From: Pseudomonadota bacterium
GTDB taxonomy: Bacteria; Pseudomonadota; Gammaproteobacteria; Burkholderiales; Methylophilaceae
Assembly (NCBI GenBank): GCA_029563075.1
Contig: JAKQTN010000052.1
Coordinates: 1 to 64,000, forward strand
Length of the DNA stretch: 64,000 nucleotides
Reading direction: 5' to 3'
Part shown: piece after piece, positions 26,980 through 38,038 of the stretch
Layout: every line of letters begins with the position of its first letter
How positions within the stretch are numbered: position 1 is the stretch's first letter
Made by a program: the position numbers and the translations under genes
Notes under the pieces: model-generated
The model's input: only the letters and a program-made list of their open reading frames with translations
Told to the model about the DNA's origin: nothing
Databases searched by the model: none

Positions 26980-28275
26980 CTATTGATTTAGCGGATCATT
27001 TTCCTGCAGCTCAATGGCTGCAGCAAGCAAAGCCAGGCGGGCAACCACGCCGTAAGCATAAAAACGGTTTGGCGCTGTGTCCGGTGCGTCAGTACAGTCC
27101 GGCAGAGTGCAGGGCTTTTCAAACGCCAATGGCACAAAGTGGGAGCCTGGCGCATTAAGATTCTCATCCACACCGCGCCCAGTATGCACGCGGTAAAAAC
27201 CGCCAATCACAAAGTGATCCATCATATACACTACTGGCTCGGCAACCGCCTCATTGATGCTCTCAAAGGTATACACACCCTCTTGAATAATCACCTCCGA
27301 GACTTGCAAACCTTCTTTGACCACCGACATTTTATTGCGCGCCTTGCGGTTTAAGTCACGTACATCATCTGGGGATTTTACCGTCATAATGCCCATGCCG
27401 TAGGTGCCGGCATCGGCTTTTACAATCACAAACGGGTCTTGTGTGACGCCATATTCTGCATATTTGGCCTTGATTTTTGTCAGCAATTGTTCAACTCTTA
27501 AGGCCAGACATTCTTCACCAGTGCGTGCGTGAAAATCAATTTCACCGCAGGTCTCAAAATAAGGGTTAAGCAGCCATTCATCAATTTCTAACAACTTGGC
27601 AAACTCAGCTGCTACGCGGTTATAGGCGGAAAAATGTTGCGACTTGCGGCGCGTGCTCCAGCCGGCATGCAGCGGTGGAATTAGATTTTGCTCCAGATTT
27701 TCAAGGATGTCCGGAATACCTGCCGACAAGTCGTTATTCAGTAGAATCGCACAGCTGTCAAAGTCGCCAAGCGCTTTGTGAATGAGCTTAATGCGGTTAC
27801 CAACACGCACTACAGGCTCAAGCAACAAGTGATGTCCATCGTGCGTTTCCAGCGTGGTAGGCTGGGTAATTTCGGGCGAAATACTGCCAACACGCACATC
27901 CAGACCCGCCGCTTTCATGATATTGACCAGCTCAACCACATTGCGCAGATAGTAAGTGTTGCGTGTATGATTTTCGGGGATGATGAGCAAGCGGTGCGCC
28001 TCAGGGCATACTTTTTCAATGGCCACCATCGCGGCTTGTACGCTTAAGGGTAAAAATTCCGGGTTGAGGTTGTTAAAGCCGCCAGGAAACAAATTGGTAT
28101 CGACCGGGGCGAGTTTAAAGCCGGAATTCCGCAAATCGACACTGGCATAAAACGGCGAGGCATATTCCAGCCACTGTGTGCGAAACCAGTGTTCAATCAT
28201 CGGCATCGCTTCCAGCATGCGCTTTTCCAGGCTAAGCAGCGGGCCGTTCAGTGCGGTGGTTAAATGTGGAACCAT
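26980..28275 (-). CDS. gshA: Glutamate-cysteine ligase, proteobacterial (Acidithiobacillus) type
   Basis: GshA makes gamma-glutamylcysteine, the first step of glutathione synthesis. This 431-residue form belongs to the ATP-grasp-like family seen in Acidithiobacillus and betaproteobacteria (TIGR02049 type), not the E. coli GshA fold family. Recognisable segments are DTNLFPGGFNNLNPEF, LIIPENHTRNTYYLRN, IVKADAGTYGMGIMTV and VYMMDHFVIGGFYRVHTGRG. The start ATG at 28275 has no strong ribosome binding site. lipA ends 9 nt upstream, so glutathione genes may be read from the cell-shape and lipoate block as well. Confidence 0.95.
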   Translation of the reverse strand: MVPHLTTALNGPLLSLEKRMLEAMPMIEHWFRTQWLEYASPFYASVDLRNSGFKLAPVDTNLFPGGFNNLNPEFLPLSVQAAMVAIEKVCPEAHRLLIIPENHTRNTYYLRNVVELVNIMKAAGLDVRVGSISPEITQPTTLETHDGHHLLLEPVVRVGNRIKLIHKALGDFDSCAILLNNDLSAGIPDILENLEQNLIPPLHAGWSTRRKSQHFSAYNRVAAEFAKLLEIDEWLLNPYFETCGEIDFHARTGEECLALRVEQLLTKIKAKYAEYGVTQDPFVIVKADAGTYGMGIMTVKSPDDVRDLNRKARNKMSVVKEGLQVSEVIIQEGVYTFESINEAVAEPVVYMMDHFVIGGFYRVHTGRGVDENLNAPGSHFVPLAFEKPCTLPDCTDAPDTAPNRFYAYGVVARLALLAAAIELQENDPLNQ

Positions 28276-28284
28276 GTTGTCTTT

Positions 28285-29235
28285 CTATGTTAATTGATGC
28301 GCTTGCAAATCCGCATGATAGCTACTTCTTACCATGGGGCCGCTGGCGGCATTATTAAAGCCCATGGCGTGAGCTTTTTGTTTTAATGCATCAAAAATGG
28401 CAGGTTCAACATAACGCGTCACCGGTAAATGATGCACGCTGGGTTGCAGATATTGGCCCAGCGTGAGCATGCTGACGTGATGCGTGCGCAAATCCTGCAT
28501 GACCTGTAAAATCTCGTCATCAGTTTCACCCAGGCCAAGCATGAGGCCAGATTTGGTGGGAATGTGCGGGTACAACTGGTTAAAGGTTTTAAGCAAATTG
28601 AGCGAGTTCTGGTAATCCGACCCTGGGCGTGCTTGCTTGTACAGGCGCGGCACGGTTTCAAGATTGTGGTTCATCACATCGGGCGGCGCTTTGCGCAGTA
28701 TTTCCAGTGCGACATCCAGCCGGCCGCGGAAATCCGGCACTAGAATTTCAATTTTGATGTTGGGCGATTGTTCACGCACGGCGTGGATACAATCGACAAA
28801 ATGTTGCGCACCGCCGTCTTTTAAATCGTCACGGTCGACACTGGTGATGACCACGTACTTAAGCTGCATTTGGGCTATAGTACGGGCCAGATTTCCGGGC
28901 TCTGCAGAATCAGGCGGCAACGGCTTGCCATGCGCCACATCGCAAAATGGGCAGCGGCGAGTGCAAATGTCACCCAGAATCATGAAAGTCGCGGTGCCGC
29001 CGCTGAAGCACTCGCCGATATTCGGGCAGCTCGCTTCTTCACACACGGTGTGCAGGTTATTTTCGCGCAATACGCGTTTGATCTCCTGAAAGCGCGCCGA
29101 ATCCGGCGCTTTCATGCGTATCCATTCCGGTTTGCGCAGCATGGGCTGCGGAACGATTTTGATGGGGATACGCGCAGTTTTTTCAGCATCAATCTGTTTG
29201 ACGCCTGCGACTTTCTTTAAGGTTGGTTCGGTCAT
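28285..29235 (-). CDS. lipA: Lipoyl synthase
   Basis: LipA is a radical SAM enzyme that inserts two sulfurs into protein-bound octanoyl groups. The auxiliary cluster motif [12 protein letters not shown] and the radical SAM motif CTRRCPFC are both present, with the C-terminal SSYHA region (Ser ligand of the auxiliary cluster). The start at 29235 is fixed by a 4-nt ATGA overlap with the lipB stop, although the frame stays open upstream. The product is 316 residues. LipB precedes it in the same operon. Confidence 0.97.
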   Translation of the reverse strand: MTEPTLKKVAGVKQIDAEKTARIPIKIVPQPMLRKPEWIRMKAPDSARFQEIKRVLRENNLHTVCEEASCPNIGECFSGGTATFMILGDICTRRCPFCDVAHGKPLPPDSAEPGNLARTIAQMQLKYVVITSVDRDDLKDGGAQHFVDCIHAVREQSPNIKIEILVPDFRGRLDVALEILRKAPPDVMNHNLETVPRLYKQARPGSDYQNSLNLLKTFNQLYPHIPTKSGLMLGLGETDDEILQVMQDLRTHHVSMLTLGQYLQPSVHHLPVTRYVEPAIFDALKQKAHAMGFNNAASGPMVRSSYHADLQAHQLT

Positions 29236-29837
29236 TGATTCAAATTCCCGGATAATTTTTGCAGCAATTGTTTGCCTAATTCCTGCGCGGTTTTGGTAAT
29301 GCCTAAGTCTTTGGCTTGCGTCATTAGCAGGCCCACATAGCCGCAAGGATCAATGGCTTCGAATGGGGATAAATCCATGTCCACGTTCAAACTCAGCCCA
29401 TGATAACAGCAATTATTTTTTAGGCGTAAACCAAGCGAGGCGATTTTTTTACCGTCAATATAAACTCCCGGTGCGTCTTTTTTGGTGACAGCATTGATTT
29501 GATATTGAGCTAATAGCTCAATGATAGTCGTTTCGATAATATTGACGAGCTGCCGCACATTCAAATTGCGGCGTTTTAAATCGATGAGTATATAAATAAC
29601 AGCCTGGCCTGGGCCGTGGTAAGTAATTTTACCGCCTCTATCTACCAATACGACCGGGATATTGTTTTTCGGGAAACATATATCCCTGCGGTTTAATCCG
29701 AGCGTATAAACTGCATCGTGCTCTGTAAGCCATATTTCATCAGGAGTTTGAGGAGTGCGGCCGGCGGTGAACGCTTGCATGGTCTGCAGCGTTTTTTGGT
29801 AATCGGTGCGGCCCAGATCCCGGCTAATGACTGCCAT
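29232..29837 (-). CDS. lipB: Octanoyl-ACP:protein octanoyltransferase
   Basis: LipB moves octanoate from acyl carrier protein to the lipoyl domains of 2-oxoacid dehydrogenases and GcvH. The 201-residue protein has [18 protein letters not shown], the catalytic lysine region KKIASLGLR and the nucleophile cysteine in DPCGY. It sits between DUF493 (9 nt upstream) and lipA (4-nt overlap), the standard order. Confidence 0.97.
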   Translation of the reverse strand: MAVISRDLGRTDYQKTLQTMQAFTAGRTPQTPDEIWLTEHDAVYTLGLNRRDICFPKNNIPVVLVDRGGKITYHGPGQAVIYILIDLKRRNLNVRQLVNIIETTIIELLAQYQINAVTKKDAPGVYIDGKKIASLGLRLKNNCCYHGLSLNVDMDLSPFEAIDPCGYVGLLMTQAKDLGITKTAQELGKQLLQKLSGNLNQ

Positions 29838-29846
29838 GGTAAACTG

Positions 29847-30143
29847 TTAAAGCACGACTTTTACCATGCTATGGCGGGTCAAAGCGCGGTAGATATCATC
29901 CAGTTGCGGCTTGGATGTCACGTAGACGGTGCAAGTCAGGCTGATATATTTGCCGCTAGAACTACCGCGCATTTCAATCTGGGCTGCATTAAAGCCTGGG
30001 TTAACCATTTGAATGGTTTTGATAATCTCAGCGCTGAAATCTGCATGCGTTTCACCCATGACCTTAATGGGAAAATCGCAGGGAAACTCGATTAATGTTT
30101 CCTGGGGCATTGCGTTTTCACTGGTTTTTTTGTCTGTGGACAT
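29847..30143 (-). CDS. ybeD: DUF493 (YbeD/UPF0250) family protein
   Basis: This small cytoplasmic protein of 98 residues has an ACT-like ferredoxin fold in its family. Visible marks are IEFPCDFPIKVMGE and SSGKYISLTCTVYVTSKPQLDDIYRAL. The start at ATG 30143 is 7 nt after the dacC stop; the longer open frame would overlap dacC. The gene is conserved between dacC/dacA and lipB in many proteobacteria. A link to lipoate metabolism is suspected from that position but not established. Confidence 0.92.
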   Translation of the reverse strand: MSTDKKTSENAMPQETLIEFPCDFPIKVMGETHADFSAEIIKTIQMVNPGFNAAQIEMRGSSSGKYISLTCTVYVTSKPQLDDIYRALTRHSMVKVVL

Positions 30144-30150
30144 ATCGGTT

Positions 30151-31290
30151 TTATTGAAGAAGCAATCTAATGCTATCAGGTATTCTGCCAAAAAAGCCTG
30201 CCTCATCCACTGCCGTAGCGGCTACCAGTTTTTGTTCGCTAATGGTTTTTCCATCCAGAGTGAATCTTACTTTTCCGATTTCCTGCCCCGCTTTAATGGG
30301 TGCGATTAAGGGTTGCTGGCTGATCATGCTGGCCTTCACGCGCGCGTAGTCGCTTTTAGGTAGCGTTAAATAAAAATCTTTAGTAACCGTGCCTGCCACC
30401 GTTTTACTTTGACCTTTGTAAACTCGCAAGGTATTGATGGTCTGCGCCTGTTTATAGACTAAAGTGGATTCGTAAAACTGAAAGCCGTAATTGAGCAGTT
30501 TTTGGCTTTCAGTCGCGCGCATGGCTTCCGAAGCAGCACCTAATACCACGGAAATCAAGCGTGAGTGGTCACGTTTTGAAGAAGCAATCAGGCAGTAGCC
30601 TGCAGAATTGGTATGTCCGGTTTTCATGCCGTCCACGCTGGCGTCCAGCCATAGCAGGCGGTTGCGGTTTGGCTGAGTAATTTTGTTGTAAGTGTATTCT
30701 TTTACCGAATATAGCCGCTGGTATTCCTGTGGGAAATCGCGGATTAACGCGTTGGCCAATATGGCTAAATCATTCGCGGTGGTGTAGTGGTTTTGGTCTG
30801 GCAGGCCAGTGGCATTCATGTAATGCGTATTGGTCATGCCTAGTTTTGCCGCTTGCTTGTTCATCATATCAGCAAACTGTTCTTCTGACCCTGCTACACC
30901 AATTGCTAATGTTACTGATGCATCGTTACCAGATTGAATAATCATGCCATGCAAAAGCTCGTCTACGGTGACAGGCTTGTTTGGCTCAATAAACATTTTT
31001 GAGCCCTCTGTTTTCCAGGCCTTTTCGCTTACTGGCAATATTTGATCGAGCTTCAAATGTCCATGCTTAATCGCGTCGAATGCGAGGTAAGCAGTCATAA
31101 TCTTGGTAAGCGATGCGGGTTCGACACGCTCATCTTTTTGATAAGAAGCAATGATATTGCCACTATTAAAATCGCGTAGTAAATAAGCTTTTACTGCCAA
31201 GGCAGGCGGTGGGGCAATTTGTGCTGCCAATCCAGACAATGGCAACATGAGCAAGGAAATAAAAAATGAAATACTAAAAGGTAGGCGCAT
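30151..31290 (-). CDS. dacC: D-alanyl-D-alanine carboxypeptidase (PBP5/6 family)
   Basis: This low-molecular-mass PBP trims the terminal D-Ala from peptidoglycan pentapeptides in the periplasm. The 379-residue protein has a cleavable signal peptide (about 1-22), the SxxK motif S60-L-T-K63, SGN in IQSGNDASV, and KTG in DGMKTGHTNSAGYC. The C-terminal PBP5 domain and amphipathic membrane-anchoring tail (SIRLLLQ) are present. It could be called dacA or dacC; sequence alone does not separate them. It follows rlpA by 15 nt. Confidence 0.95.
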   Translation of the reverse strand: MRLPFSISFFISLLMLPLSGLAAQIAPPPALAVKAYLLRDFNSGNIIASYQKDERVEPASLTKIMTAYLAFDAIKHGHLKLDQILPVSEKAWKTEGSKMFIEPNKPVTVDELLHGMIIQSGNDASVTLAIGVAGSEEQFADMMNKQAAKLGMTNTHYMNATGLPDQNHYTTANDLAILANALIRDFPQEYQRLYSVKEYTYNKITQPNRNRLLWLDASVDGMKTGHTNSAGYCLIASSKRDHSRLISVVLGAASEAMRATESQKLLNYGFQFYESTLVYKQAQTINTLRVYKGQSKTVAGTVTKDFYLTLPKSDYARVKASMISQQPLIAPIKAGQEIGKVRFTLDGKTISEQKLVAATAVDEAGFFGRIPDSIRLLLQ

Positions 31291-31305
31291 AAGTTGAATG
31301 GTCAG

Positions 31306-32277
31306 TTATTGATTGGTCGTGATTGTGGATATATTAAGTTGTCTGCGAATACTCGCGGCAACTTTATCGGCCTCTAGCTTGTTTTCGTAAGGTCCAAGCT
31401 TTAAGCGGTACAGGCCGTTATTATACACTTTGTTGATGCCAGCATTTTGCTCAATATCCAGGCTCTGGATTTTTTTTACCAACAATTCTGCGTTAGTTTC
31501 GTTTTTGAACGCACCGGCTTGTACAAAGTATTCAGTCGCTTGTTTGTTTGAGTTGTTATTAGCTGGCAGCGGGTTGGCTGGTTTCGTGGTAACCGTTTGT
31601 GTTGAAGCGGGTGTGGTTGTAGCAGGAGATGTCGTTGCAGCTACGGGCGTAGTGTTAACAGCCTGTGTATAGCTGGCCACGTAGCCTGAAGTGGTATTGT
31701 TCGCGTCAATGGCCTCCACTTGCACCACCGTGCTGCCTTGTGCCGAGAAGCGTAGTTTATAGGCTGCCGCATAAGACAGATCAATGATACGGTTGTTTTT
31801 GAAAGGCCCCCGGTCGTTTACACGCACAACCACAAAGCGGCCATTGGCCGGGTTGGTAACCTTGACGTAGCTGGGCAATGGCAGCGTGGGATGTGCCGCC
31901 GACATGCTGTACATATCGTACACCTCGCCACTGGAAGTGTTTTTACCGTGATAGCGTTTGCCATACCAGGATGCAACCCCAACCTGCTTGTAAGGCTGAT
32001 AGCTGGTCATGGGCGTGTAAACCTCACCAAGCGCTTTGTAAGGTTTGTTGGAGCGCTCCAGTAAAGGTTCTTTTTTGGGGACGGCATTGGGAATGCTGTC
32101 AATATCGTTGGGCGGATTGTCGCCAGGGCCATCGTCCAGATAGTACCCGCCCGGTTTGGTTGTAGCAGGCTTGCTGGCAATGTCGGGCGGGGCGGGTGTA
32201 GGCTTTACAGCGCGCGTTCCGCCACAAGCGACTAAAAATGCGCAACAAAGCAAAACAAAATACGTCTTAATTTTCAT
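31306..32277 (-). CDS. rlpA: Septal-ring lytic transglycosylase RlpA family lipoprotein
   Basis: RlpA acts on denuded glycan strands and binds them through its SPOR domain. The 323-residue protein has a lipoprotein signal peptide (LLCCAFLVAC), a proline-rich linker, a double-psi beta-barrel domain (about 95-190, GVASWYGKRYHGKNTSSGE and VRVNDRGPFKNNRIIDLSYAAA), a Thr/Ala/Pro-rich linker and a C-terminal SPOR domain (about 245-320). The catalytic Asp of VNDRGPF is present. It lies between rodA and dacC. Confidence 0.95.
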   Translation of the reverse strand: MKIKTYFVLLCCAFLVACGGTRAVKPTPAPPDIASKPATTKPGGYYLDDGPGDNPPNDIDSIPNAVPKKEPLLERSNKPYKALGEVYTPMTSYQPYKQVGVASWYGKRYHGKNTSSGEVYDMYSMSAAHPTLPLPSYVKVTNPANGRFVVVRVNDRGPFKNNRIIDLSYAAAYKLRFSAQGSTVVQVEAIDANNTTSGYVASYTQAVNTTPVAATTSPATTTPASTQTVTTKPANPLPANNNSNKQATEYFVQAGAFKNETNAELLVKKIQSLDIEQNAGINKVYNNGLYRLKLGPYENKLEADKVAASIRRQLNISTITTNQ

Positions 32278-32315
32278 TTTGAAATTCTCAACTTGTGATT
32301 TTTTCCGAGGCTGCT

Positions 32316-33413
32316 TTATCCTGAAGCAACGAGCTTCTTATGCGTTTGTATACTCATCAAAATACCAAAGCCTAGCAATAAGCTTACCATAGACGTGCCA
32401 CCGTAACTAATCAGCGGTAAAGGCACGCCAACTACGGGCAATATGCCGCTAACCATGCCGATATTCACAAACGCATAAGTAAAAAAGGTAAGCGTGATAC
32501 TGCCGGCTAATAATCGCGTGAATGTGCTCTTGGCCTGTGCGGCGATCATCAGGCCGCGTCCGATAATCAGGCTGAATAGTACCAGCAGCATGAGATTGCC
32601 CGCCATGCCAAACTCTTCGCCAAATACTGCAAAAATAAAGTCAGTGGTGCGTTCAGGTAAAAAGTCCAATTGGGATTGAGAGCCATTGAGCCAACCCTTG
32701 CCTGTCATGCCGCCAGAGCCCAGCGCAATGGTCGCCTGTATGGTGTGGTAACCCGCACCCAGCGGGTCCTGTGTTGGGTCAATCAGGATTTCGATCCGTC
32801 TTCTTTGATAATCATGCAGCATTGACCAAAAGACGGGTGTAAGGGCCCCAATGAGAATTCCTCCGCCGACTATAAACCGCCAGCTCAGGCCCGCTAAAAA
32901 AATCACAAAAAAACCAGAGGCGCTAATCAGTAAAGCAGTTCCCAAATCTGGCTGCTTCATGATTAAAGCGACCGGAATTAACAGCAGCACGGCAGCGATG
33001 ACAAAATCAATAATGCGTGGGCTGGCTTCATGTCTGGAAAAAAACCAGGCCAACATCATAGGAACTGCGATGCGCATGATTTCTGAAGGTTGAATTTTAG
33101 TAAAGCCTAAATCCAACCATCTTTGCGCACCGTGGCTAATATGCCCAAAGATTTCTACTGCTAATAATAATAAAACACCAAGTAAATAGACGGGCACAGC
33201 AATACGCTCAAGCAGTTGCGGTTGCACATTGGCGACCAGCCACATAATGCTTAATGCAATGGCTATGTTGACCAGTTGTGCGCTGACACGTTCAAAGTTT
33301 TGTCCAGATGCACTATACAGCACAAACAGTCCCACTAATACCGTAAACAGCAGACAACCCATCAAAAATGAATCAATATGCTTGAACAAACCTTGCAGCA
33401 ATTGACTAATCAT
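32316..33413 (-). CDS. rodA: Rod-shape SEDS glycosyltransferase RodA
   Basis: RodA (MrdB) is the inner-membrane peptidoglycan polymerase of the elongasome, working with PBP2. The 365-residue protein has about ten transmembrane helices and the SEDS motifs WLDLGFTKIQPSEIMRIAVP, KQPDLGTALLI, RTTDFIFAVFGEEFG and LISYGGTSMV. It lies 8 nt after mrdA. Confidence 0.97.
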   Translation of the reverse strand: MISQLLQGLFKHIDSFLMGCLLFTVLVGLFVLYSASGQNFERVSAQLVNIAIALSIMWLVANVQPQLLERIAVPVYLLGVLLLLAVEIFGHISHGAQRWLDLGFTKIQPSEIMRIAVPMMLAWFFSRHEASPRIIDFVIAAVLLLIPVALIMKQPDLGTALLISASGFFVIFLAGLSWRFIVGGGILIGALTPVFWSMLHDYQRRRIEILIDPTQDPLGAGYHTIQATIALGSGGMTGKGWLNGSQSQLDFLPERTTDFIFAVFGEEFGMAGNLMLLVLFSLIIGRGLMIAAQAKSTFTRLLAGSITLTFFTYAFVNIGMVSGILPVVGVPLPLISYGGTSMVSLLLGFGILMSIQTHKKLVASG

Positions 33414-33421
33414 GGCGTTTC

Positions 33422-35392
33422 TCAGTCATAGGGTTCTTCCTCGGGCACGTTTTCAGTGGGTTCAACTGGCGCAGTAACCGTATTTCCACTGGGGGTTGCA
33501 GCATTTTGTGCTTCTGCGGGCGGTTCAGCCATCGGCAATTTCCCTAGTAAGTAATAATCCATGACCTTGCGCGCAATCGGTCCTGCGGCAGAGCCGCCAT
33601 GGCCGCCATTTTCCACAATCACAGCCAGCGCGATTTTTGGGTCGTCTGCGGGAGCGTATGCAATAAATAAGGCGTGGTCACGGTGGCGTTCATGGATGTT
33701 CTTCTCGATATATTTTTCGTTTTGTTTAATGCCTATCACTTGCGCCGTCCCCGTTTTTGCAGCAATGCTATAGCCCGCATTAGCGCCGACACTCACCGCC
33801 GTGCCCCCAGGCAGGGTGACGTCTATCATGCCGAGTTTAACAATCTCCAGATTTTTTTCATCCAGTGATATTTTGTCGGTCACCACGGCTTTGGTCAGAC
33901 TGGTTGCGCCTGTTTTAGCGTCCGTAATAGCCGAAACTAGACGCGGGCGCATGGTAACGCCTTTATTGGCCAGAATGGCCGTGGCCTGGGCTAACTGCAT
34001 CGGTGTCACTAGGGTGTAGCCCTGGCCGATTCCGGTAATGACCGTTTCGCCCATATACCAGGGTTGTTTGAAGCGGCGCATCTTCCACTCAGGCGTCGGC
34101 AAGAGGCCGCCGATTTCGTGAGCGATGTCGATGCCGCTTTTTTGGCCAAATCCGAAATGGCGCACGAAACTGGTTAATCTCTCAATGCCTAACTCCATCG
34201 CCAACCCGTAAAAGAAAGTGTCGCATGAAACGGTAATTGCGCGGCGCATGTCCACATTGCCATGGCCGCCGGGCTTCCAATCGCGATAGCGGTGCCTGCT
34301 GTTTGGCAGCGTGAAATAACCTGCATCGCTGATGCTAAAGGGCGGCTGGCGCTTGGCATTCTCCAATCCTGCCAATGCCACGAAAGGCTTGAATGTTGAG
34401 CCCGGTGGGTACACGCCACGCAAAGGCCGGTTAATCAAGGGTTTGTCCAATGAATTATTAAGTGCATTCCAGCTTTCGAAATCAATGCCGTCCACAAATA
34501 AATTGGGATCAAAAGTTGGCATGCTGGCAAAGGCCAGCACTTCACCGGTGCTCGGTTTAATGGCGACCAGTGCGCCTCTGCGTTCTCCGAAAGCGGTTTC
34601 TGCAATCTCCTGTAATTTGCCATCTATAGATAGGATGAGGTTATTGCCTGGAATGGGTGCCTGGCTGGAAAGTATCCTGAGGGCCCGGCCATCTGCATCG
34701 ATTTCGACCTGCTGGAAGCCTGTAGTGCCGTGCAGCACAGTTTCGTAGGACTGTTCTATACCACTTTTGCCAATATGGTCAGACCCTTTGTAGTTGGAAA
34801 GGAGGTTGGTTTCTTCTAAATTTTTCAGATCTTTATCGTTGATACGGCCGATATATCCTACGATGTGTGAGCCCTGCTTGCCTAAGGGATAGTGCCGGAA
34901 CAGGCGTGATTTGAGCTCTACTCCGGGAAAGCGGTAACGGTTAACTGCAAATCTGGCGGCTTCAACCTCATTGAGGTGTGTACGGAGCAGAATGCTCTCG
35001 AAGTTATGGCTTTCGTTTTTCTGCTTATTAAAACGCTTAAGATCGGTAGGGCTTACTTCTACTAATTTTGAGATATCAGAGATGGTGGCTGCTAAATTTT
35101 CCACTTTAGAAGGTGTGATCTCCAGGGTGTAAACAAAGAAATTATGTGCAAACACCACACCGTTTCTATCGGAAATTAGGCCGCGATTGGGTGCAATCGG
35201 CACAATGGAGATGCGATTATTTTCGGCCAATGTCTGGTAGTAATCGTAGCGCTGGATTTGCAAATAATAAAAGCGGATTGCCAGCAAACCAAATGCGATG
35301 AGTACCAGCAAACCAAGCACGCCAAGTCTCAGCTTGAAATTGTGTTGTTCGTTCTGGTAGTTTTTAAGTTCGCGACTGGATTTCATCAGCAT
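33422..35392 (-). CDS. mrdA: Penicillin-binding protein 2
   Basis: PBP2 is the class B transpeptidase of cell elongation. It has a short cytoplasmic tail, one transmembrane helix (about 22-42), a pedestal domain and a transpeptidase domain with SxxK in PPGSTFKPF (Ser near 332), SCDTF in place of SxN, and AKTGTAQV. The C-terminal 45 residues are Pro/Glu-rich. I start at ATG 35392; ATG 35386 is equally possible, and the in-frame TTG upstream is less likely. It lies 17 nt downstream of mreD and 8 nt upstream of rodA. Confidence 0.96.
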   Translation of the reverse strand: MLMKSSRELKNYQNEQHNFKLRLGVLGLLVLIAFGLLAIRFYYLQIQRYDYYQTLAENNRISIVPIAPNRGLISDRNGVVFAHNFFVYTLEITPSKVENLAATISDISKLVEVSPTDLKRFNKQKNESHNFESILLRTHLNEVEAARFAVNRYRFPGVELKSRLFRHYPLGKQGSHIVGYIGRINDKDLKNLEETNLLSNYKGSDHIGKSGIEQSYETVLHGTTGFQQVEIDADGRALRILSSQAPIPGNNLILSIDGKLQEIAETAFGERRGALVAIKPSTGEVLAFASMPTFDPNLFVDGIDFESWNALNNSLDKPLINRPLRGVYPPGSTFKPFVALAGLENAKRQPPFSISDAGYFTLPNSRHRYRDWKPGGHGNVDMRRAITVSCDTFFYGLAMELGIERLTSFVRHFGFGQKSGIDIAHEIGGLLPTPEWKMRRFKQPWYMGETVITGIGQGYTLVTPMQLAQATAILANKGVTMRPRLVSAITDAKTGATSLTKAVVTDKISLDEKNLEIVKLGMIDVTLPGGTAVSVGANAGYSIAAKTGTAQVIGIKQNEKYIEKNIHERHRDHALFIAYAPADDPKIALAVIVENGGHGGSAAGPIARKVMDYYLLGKLPMAEPPAEAQNAATPSGNTVTAPVEPTENVPEEEPYD

Positions 35393-35409
35393 TGGCAAAG
35401 GTTAAGGCG

Positions 35410-35886
35410 CTAGTTGGTCTTGGGACGTGTAAGCCCGCCAAACATTAATATCATGAATTGCCACAATAATAAGCCTGTGATGATGGGCCAGAAATAATGC
35501 CAGCCAGGATTTTCGTTGCCTTCGAACAACTTAAGCAGCAGTATGACAATGCGCTCGATCATGAGCAAAGCAAACACGTAGCCGGCCAGTTGCCAACTGT
35601 TAAACAAGACCAATCTACGCTGATAGCTCAATGCAACAAATGCGGTGATGCTGAAGCTTAAGGCGTGCTGACCTAATAGGCTGCCGGTAGCCAAGTCTAC
35701 CAATAGGCCGGCAAACCAGGCGGTGCCTATATTGCACAGATGCGGCGCACGCAAAAGCCAGTACAAGATGACTACAAGCATGAAATCAGGGCGGAAAATA
35801 ATTCCCTGCCCAACCCAGGGAAAGAGCTGGCATAACATCGCAATTAACAGTGTCAGGTAGACGGTAACAGGGCTAGTGTGGCGCAT
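35410..35886 (-). CDS. mreD: Rod shape-determining membrane protein MreD
   Basis: MreD is a small integral inner-membrane protein that links MreC and MreB in the elongasome. The 158-residue protein has five or so transmembrane helices and the characteristic FRPDFMLVVILYWLLRAPH followed by GTAWFAGLLVDLATGSLLGQHALSF in short conserved pieces. The ATG at 35886 lies inside the last codons of mreC (14-nt overlap), consistent with translational coupling. Confidence 0.94.
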   Translation of the reverse strand: MRHTSPVTVYLTLLIAMLCQLFPWVGQGIIFRPDFMLVVILYWLLRAPHLCNIGTAWFAGLLVDLATGSLLGQHALSFSITAFVALSYQRRLVLFNSWQLAGYVFALLMIERIVILLLKLFEGNENPGWHYFWPIITGLLLWQFMILMFGGLTRPKTN

Positions 35887-36835
35887 TGGTTTTTGCCTTA
35901 TTGTTACTGTCGTTGATATTGTCTTTTTTGTGTTCGGTAGTTTCCGCTGCGGCTGGTTGGGGGACAGCACTTTCTTTTGCGTCTGGCAATTGCAGCAACA
36001 AAAGCTGTAAGTGGTTGCTAACCCCGGCCACTGGCGTACTGACAATTTTGGCGAATGGCGATTCAGGATTTTGCTGCACTTTTGTGACGATAGCAACGGC
36101 CAGGCCCGCCGGGTAAACTCCATCAATCCCCGAAGTCACTAATTTATCGCCCACCTTGATATCTACATTGGTAGGCAAATAGGGAATATCCAGCGTGTTA
36201 TTGCCCTCACCAAAGGCAATCGCGCGTAACTGGTTGCGCTCAATCTGGATCGGGATCGAAAGTTCTTTATCGGTGATCAGGGTGACTTCGCTGGTGAAAG
36301 GATACACACGCGTCACCTGGCCGATGACGCCTTTGGAATCTACGACGGCCTGGCCCGCTTTGATATTGTGCCGGCTGCCCCGGTTGACGACAACGACATG
36401 CGTAAATGGGTCGCGCCCCATGTGCGAAATCTCTCCAAGCACGGCATTGGGTTGAAGGGGAACATTGCCGTTGAGCAAACTGCGTAAATGCTGGTTTTCC
36501 GCCTGGATAGTGTCTAATCTCTGCAACTTGACCTGCTGCTCAAATGCCTGTTGCTTCAGAGCGTAATTTTCCTGTACCAGCTGATTATGCGCAGAAAAGT
36601 ATTTCTTGATATCGCGATACCAATCGCTGGGGGCGTTGGCCATGACTTCCAGTGGATGCAGCGCGGCAATAAAGGCCTGGCGCAAATGCGACAGGTAATT
36701 AAAACGTGCGTCTATCGCCATAATGCTGACAGAAAGCGCACAAAAGAATATCACTCGGGAAAATAGACTGGGTCCGCGAACGAAAAAAGCTGGAGTCTGT
36801 TGTGCTTCTAGTTTTTGATGAACGCCCTTAAGCAT
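35873..36835 (-). CDS. mreC: Rod shape-determining protein MreC
   Basis: MreC spans the inner membrane once (about residues 24-44), forms a periplasmic coiled coil (about 70-118) and has two beta-barrel domains that bind PBP2 (ARVIGRDP-like region AVLGEISHMGRDPFTHVVVV, SGIDGVYPAGLAVA). At 320 residues it is full length with a polar C-terminal tail rich in Glu, Lys and Asn. It lies 38 nt after mreB. Confidence 0.95.
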   Translation of the reverse strand: MLKGVHQKLEAQQTPAFFVRGPSLFSRVIFFCALSVSIMAIDARFNYLSHLRQAFIAALHPLEVMANAPSDWYRDIKKYFSAHNQLVQENYALKQQAFEQQVKLQRLDTIQAENQHLRSLLNGNVPLQPNAVLGEISHMGRDPFTHVVVVNRGSRHNIKAGQAVVDSKGVIGQVTRVYPFTSEVTLITDKELSIPIQIERNQLRAIAFGEGNNTLDIPYLPTNVDIKVGDKLVTSGIDGVYPAGLAVAIVTKVQQNPESPFAKIVSTPVAGVSNHLQLLLLQLPDAKESAVPQPAAAETTEHKKDNINDSNNKAKTNAPH

Positions 36836-36873
36836 GCCAACGCGATAGAATGATTTTTTTGAATGAAAAAGCC

Positions 36874-37923
<1,050 letters not shown>

Positions 37924-37949
37924 TTATCCTGTGCTTTGAGCAAACGTTC

Positions 37950-37979
37950 GCAAGCCTTCACCAGCAACTCAGGGCTTGC
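37950..37979 (-). other. Inverted repeat in the mreB 5' leader
   Basis: GCAAGCC (37950-37956) and GGCTTGC (37973-37979) form a 7-bp stem with a 16-nt loop about 33 nt upstream of the mreB start. It may shape the mreB leader mRNA. There is no T-run, so it is not a terminator. Confidence 0.35.
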
Positions 37980-37992
37980 CTTAAAATCAAGG

Positions 37993-37998
37993 TATAAT
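37993..37998 (+). promoter_or_regulatory. Consensus -10 box for the gatCAB operon
   Basis: A perfect TATAAT lies 100 nt before gatC. A well-spaced TTGACA-like -35 is not obvious; TTGCCT occurs but only 11 nt upstream. Promoter activity is therefore probable but unproven. Confidence 0.4.
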
Positions 37999-38038
37999 AG
38001 CGTATATTGCAGCTAAAATTAAGATGCATTTACATATT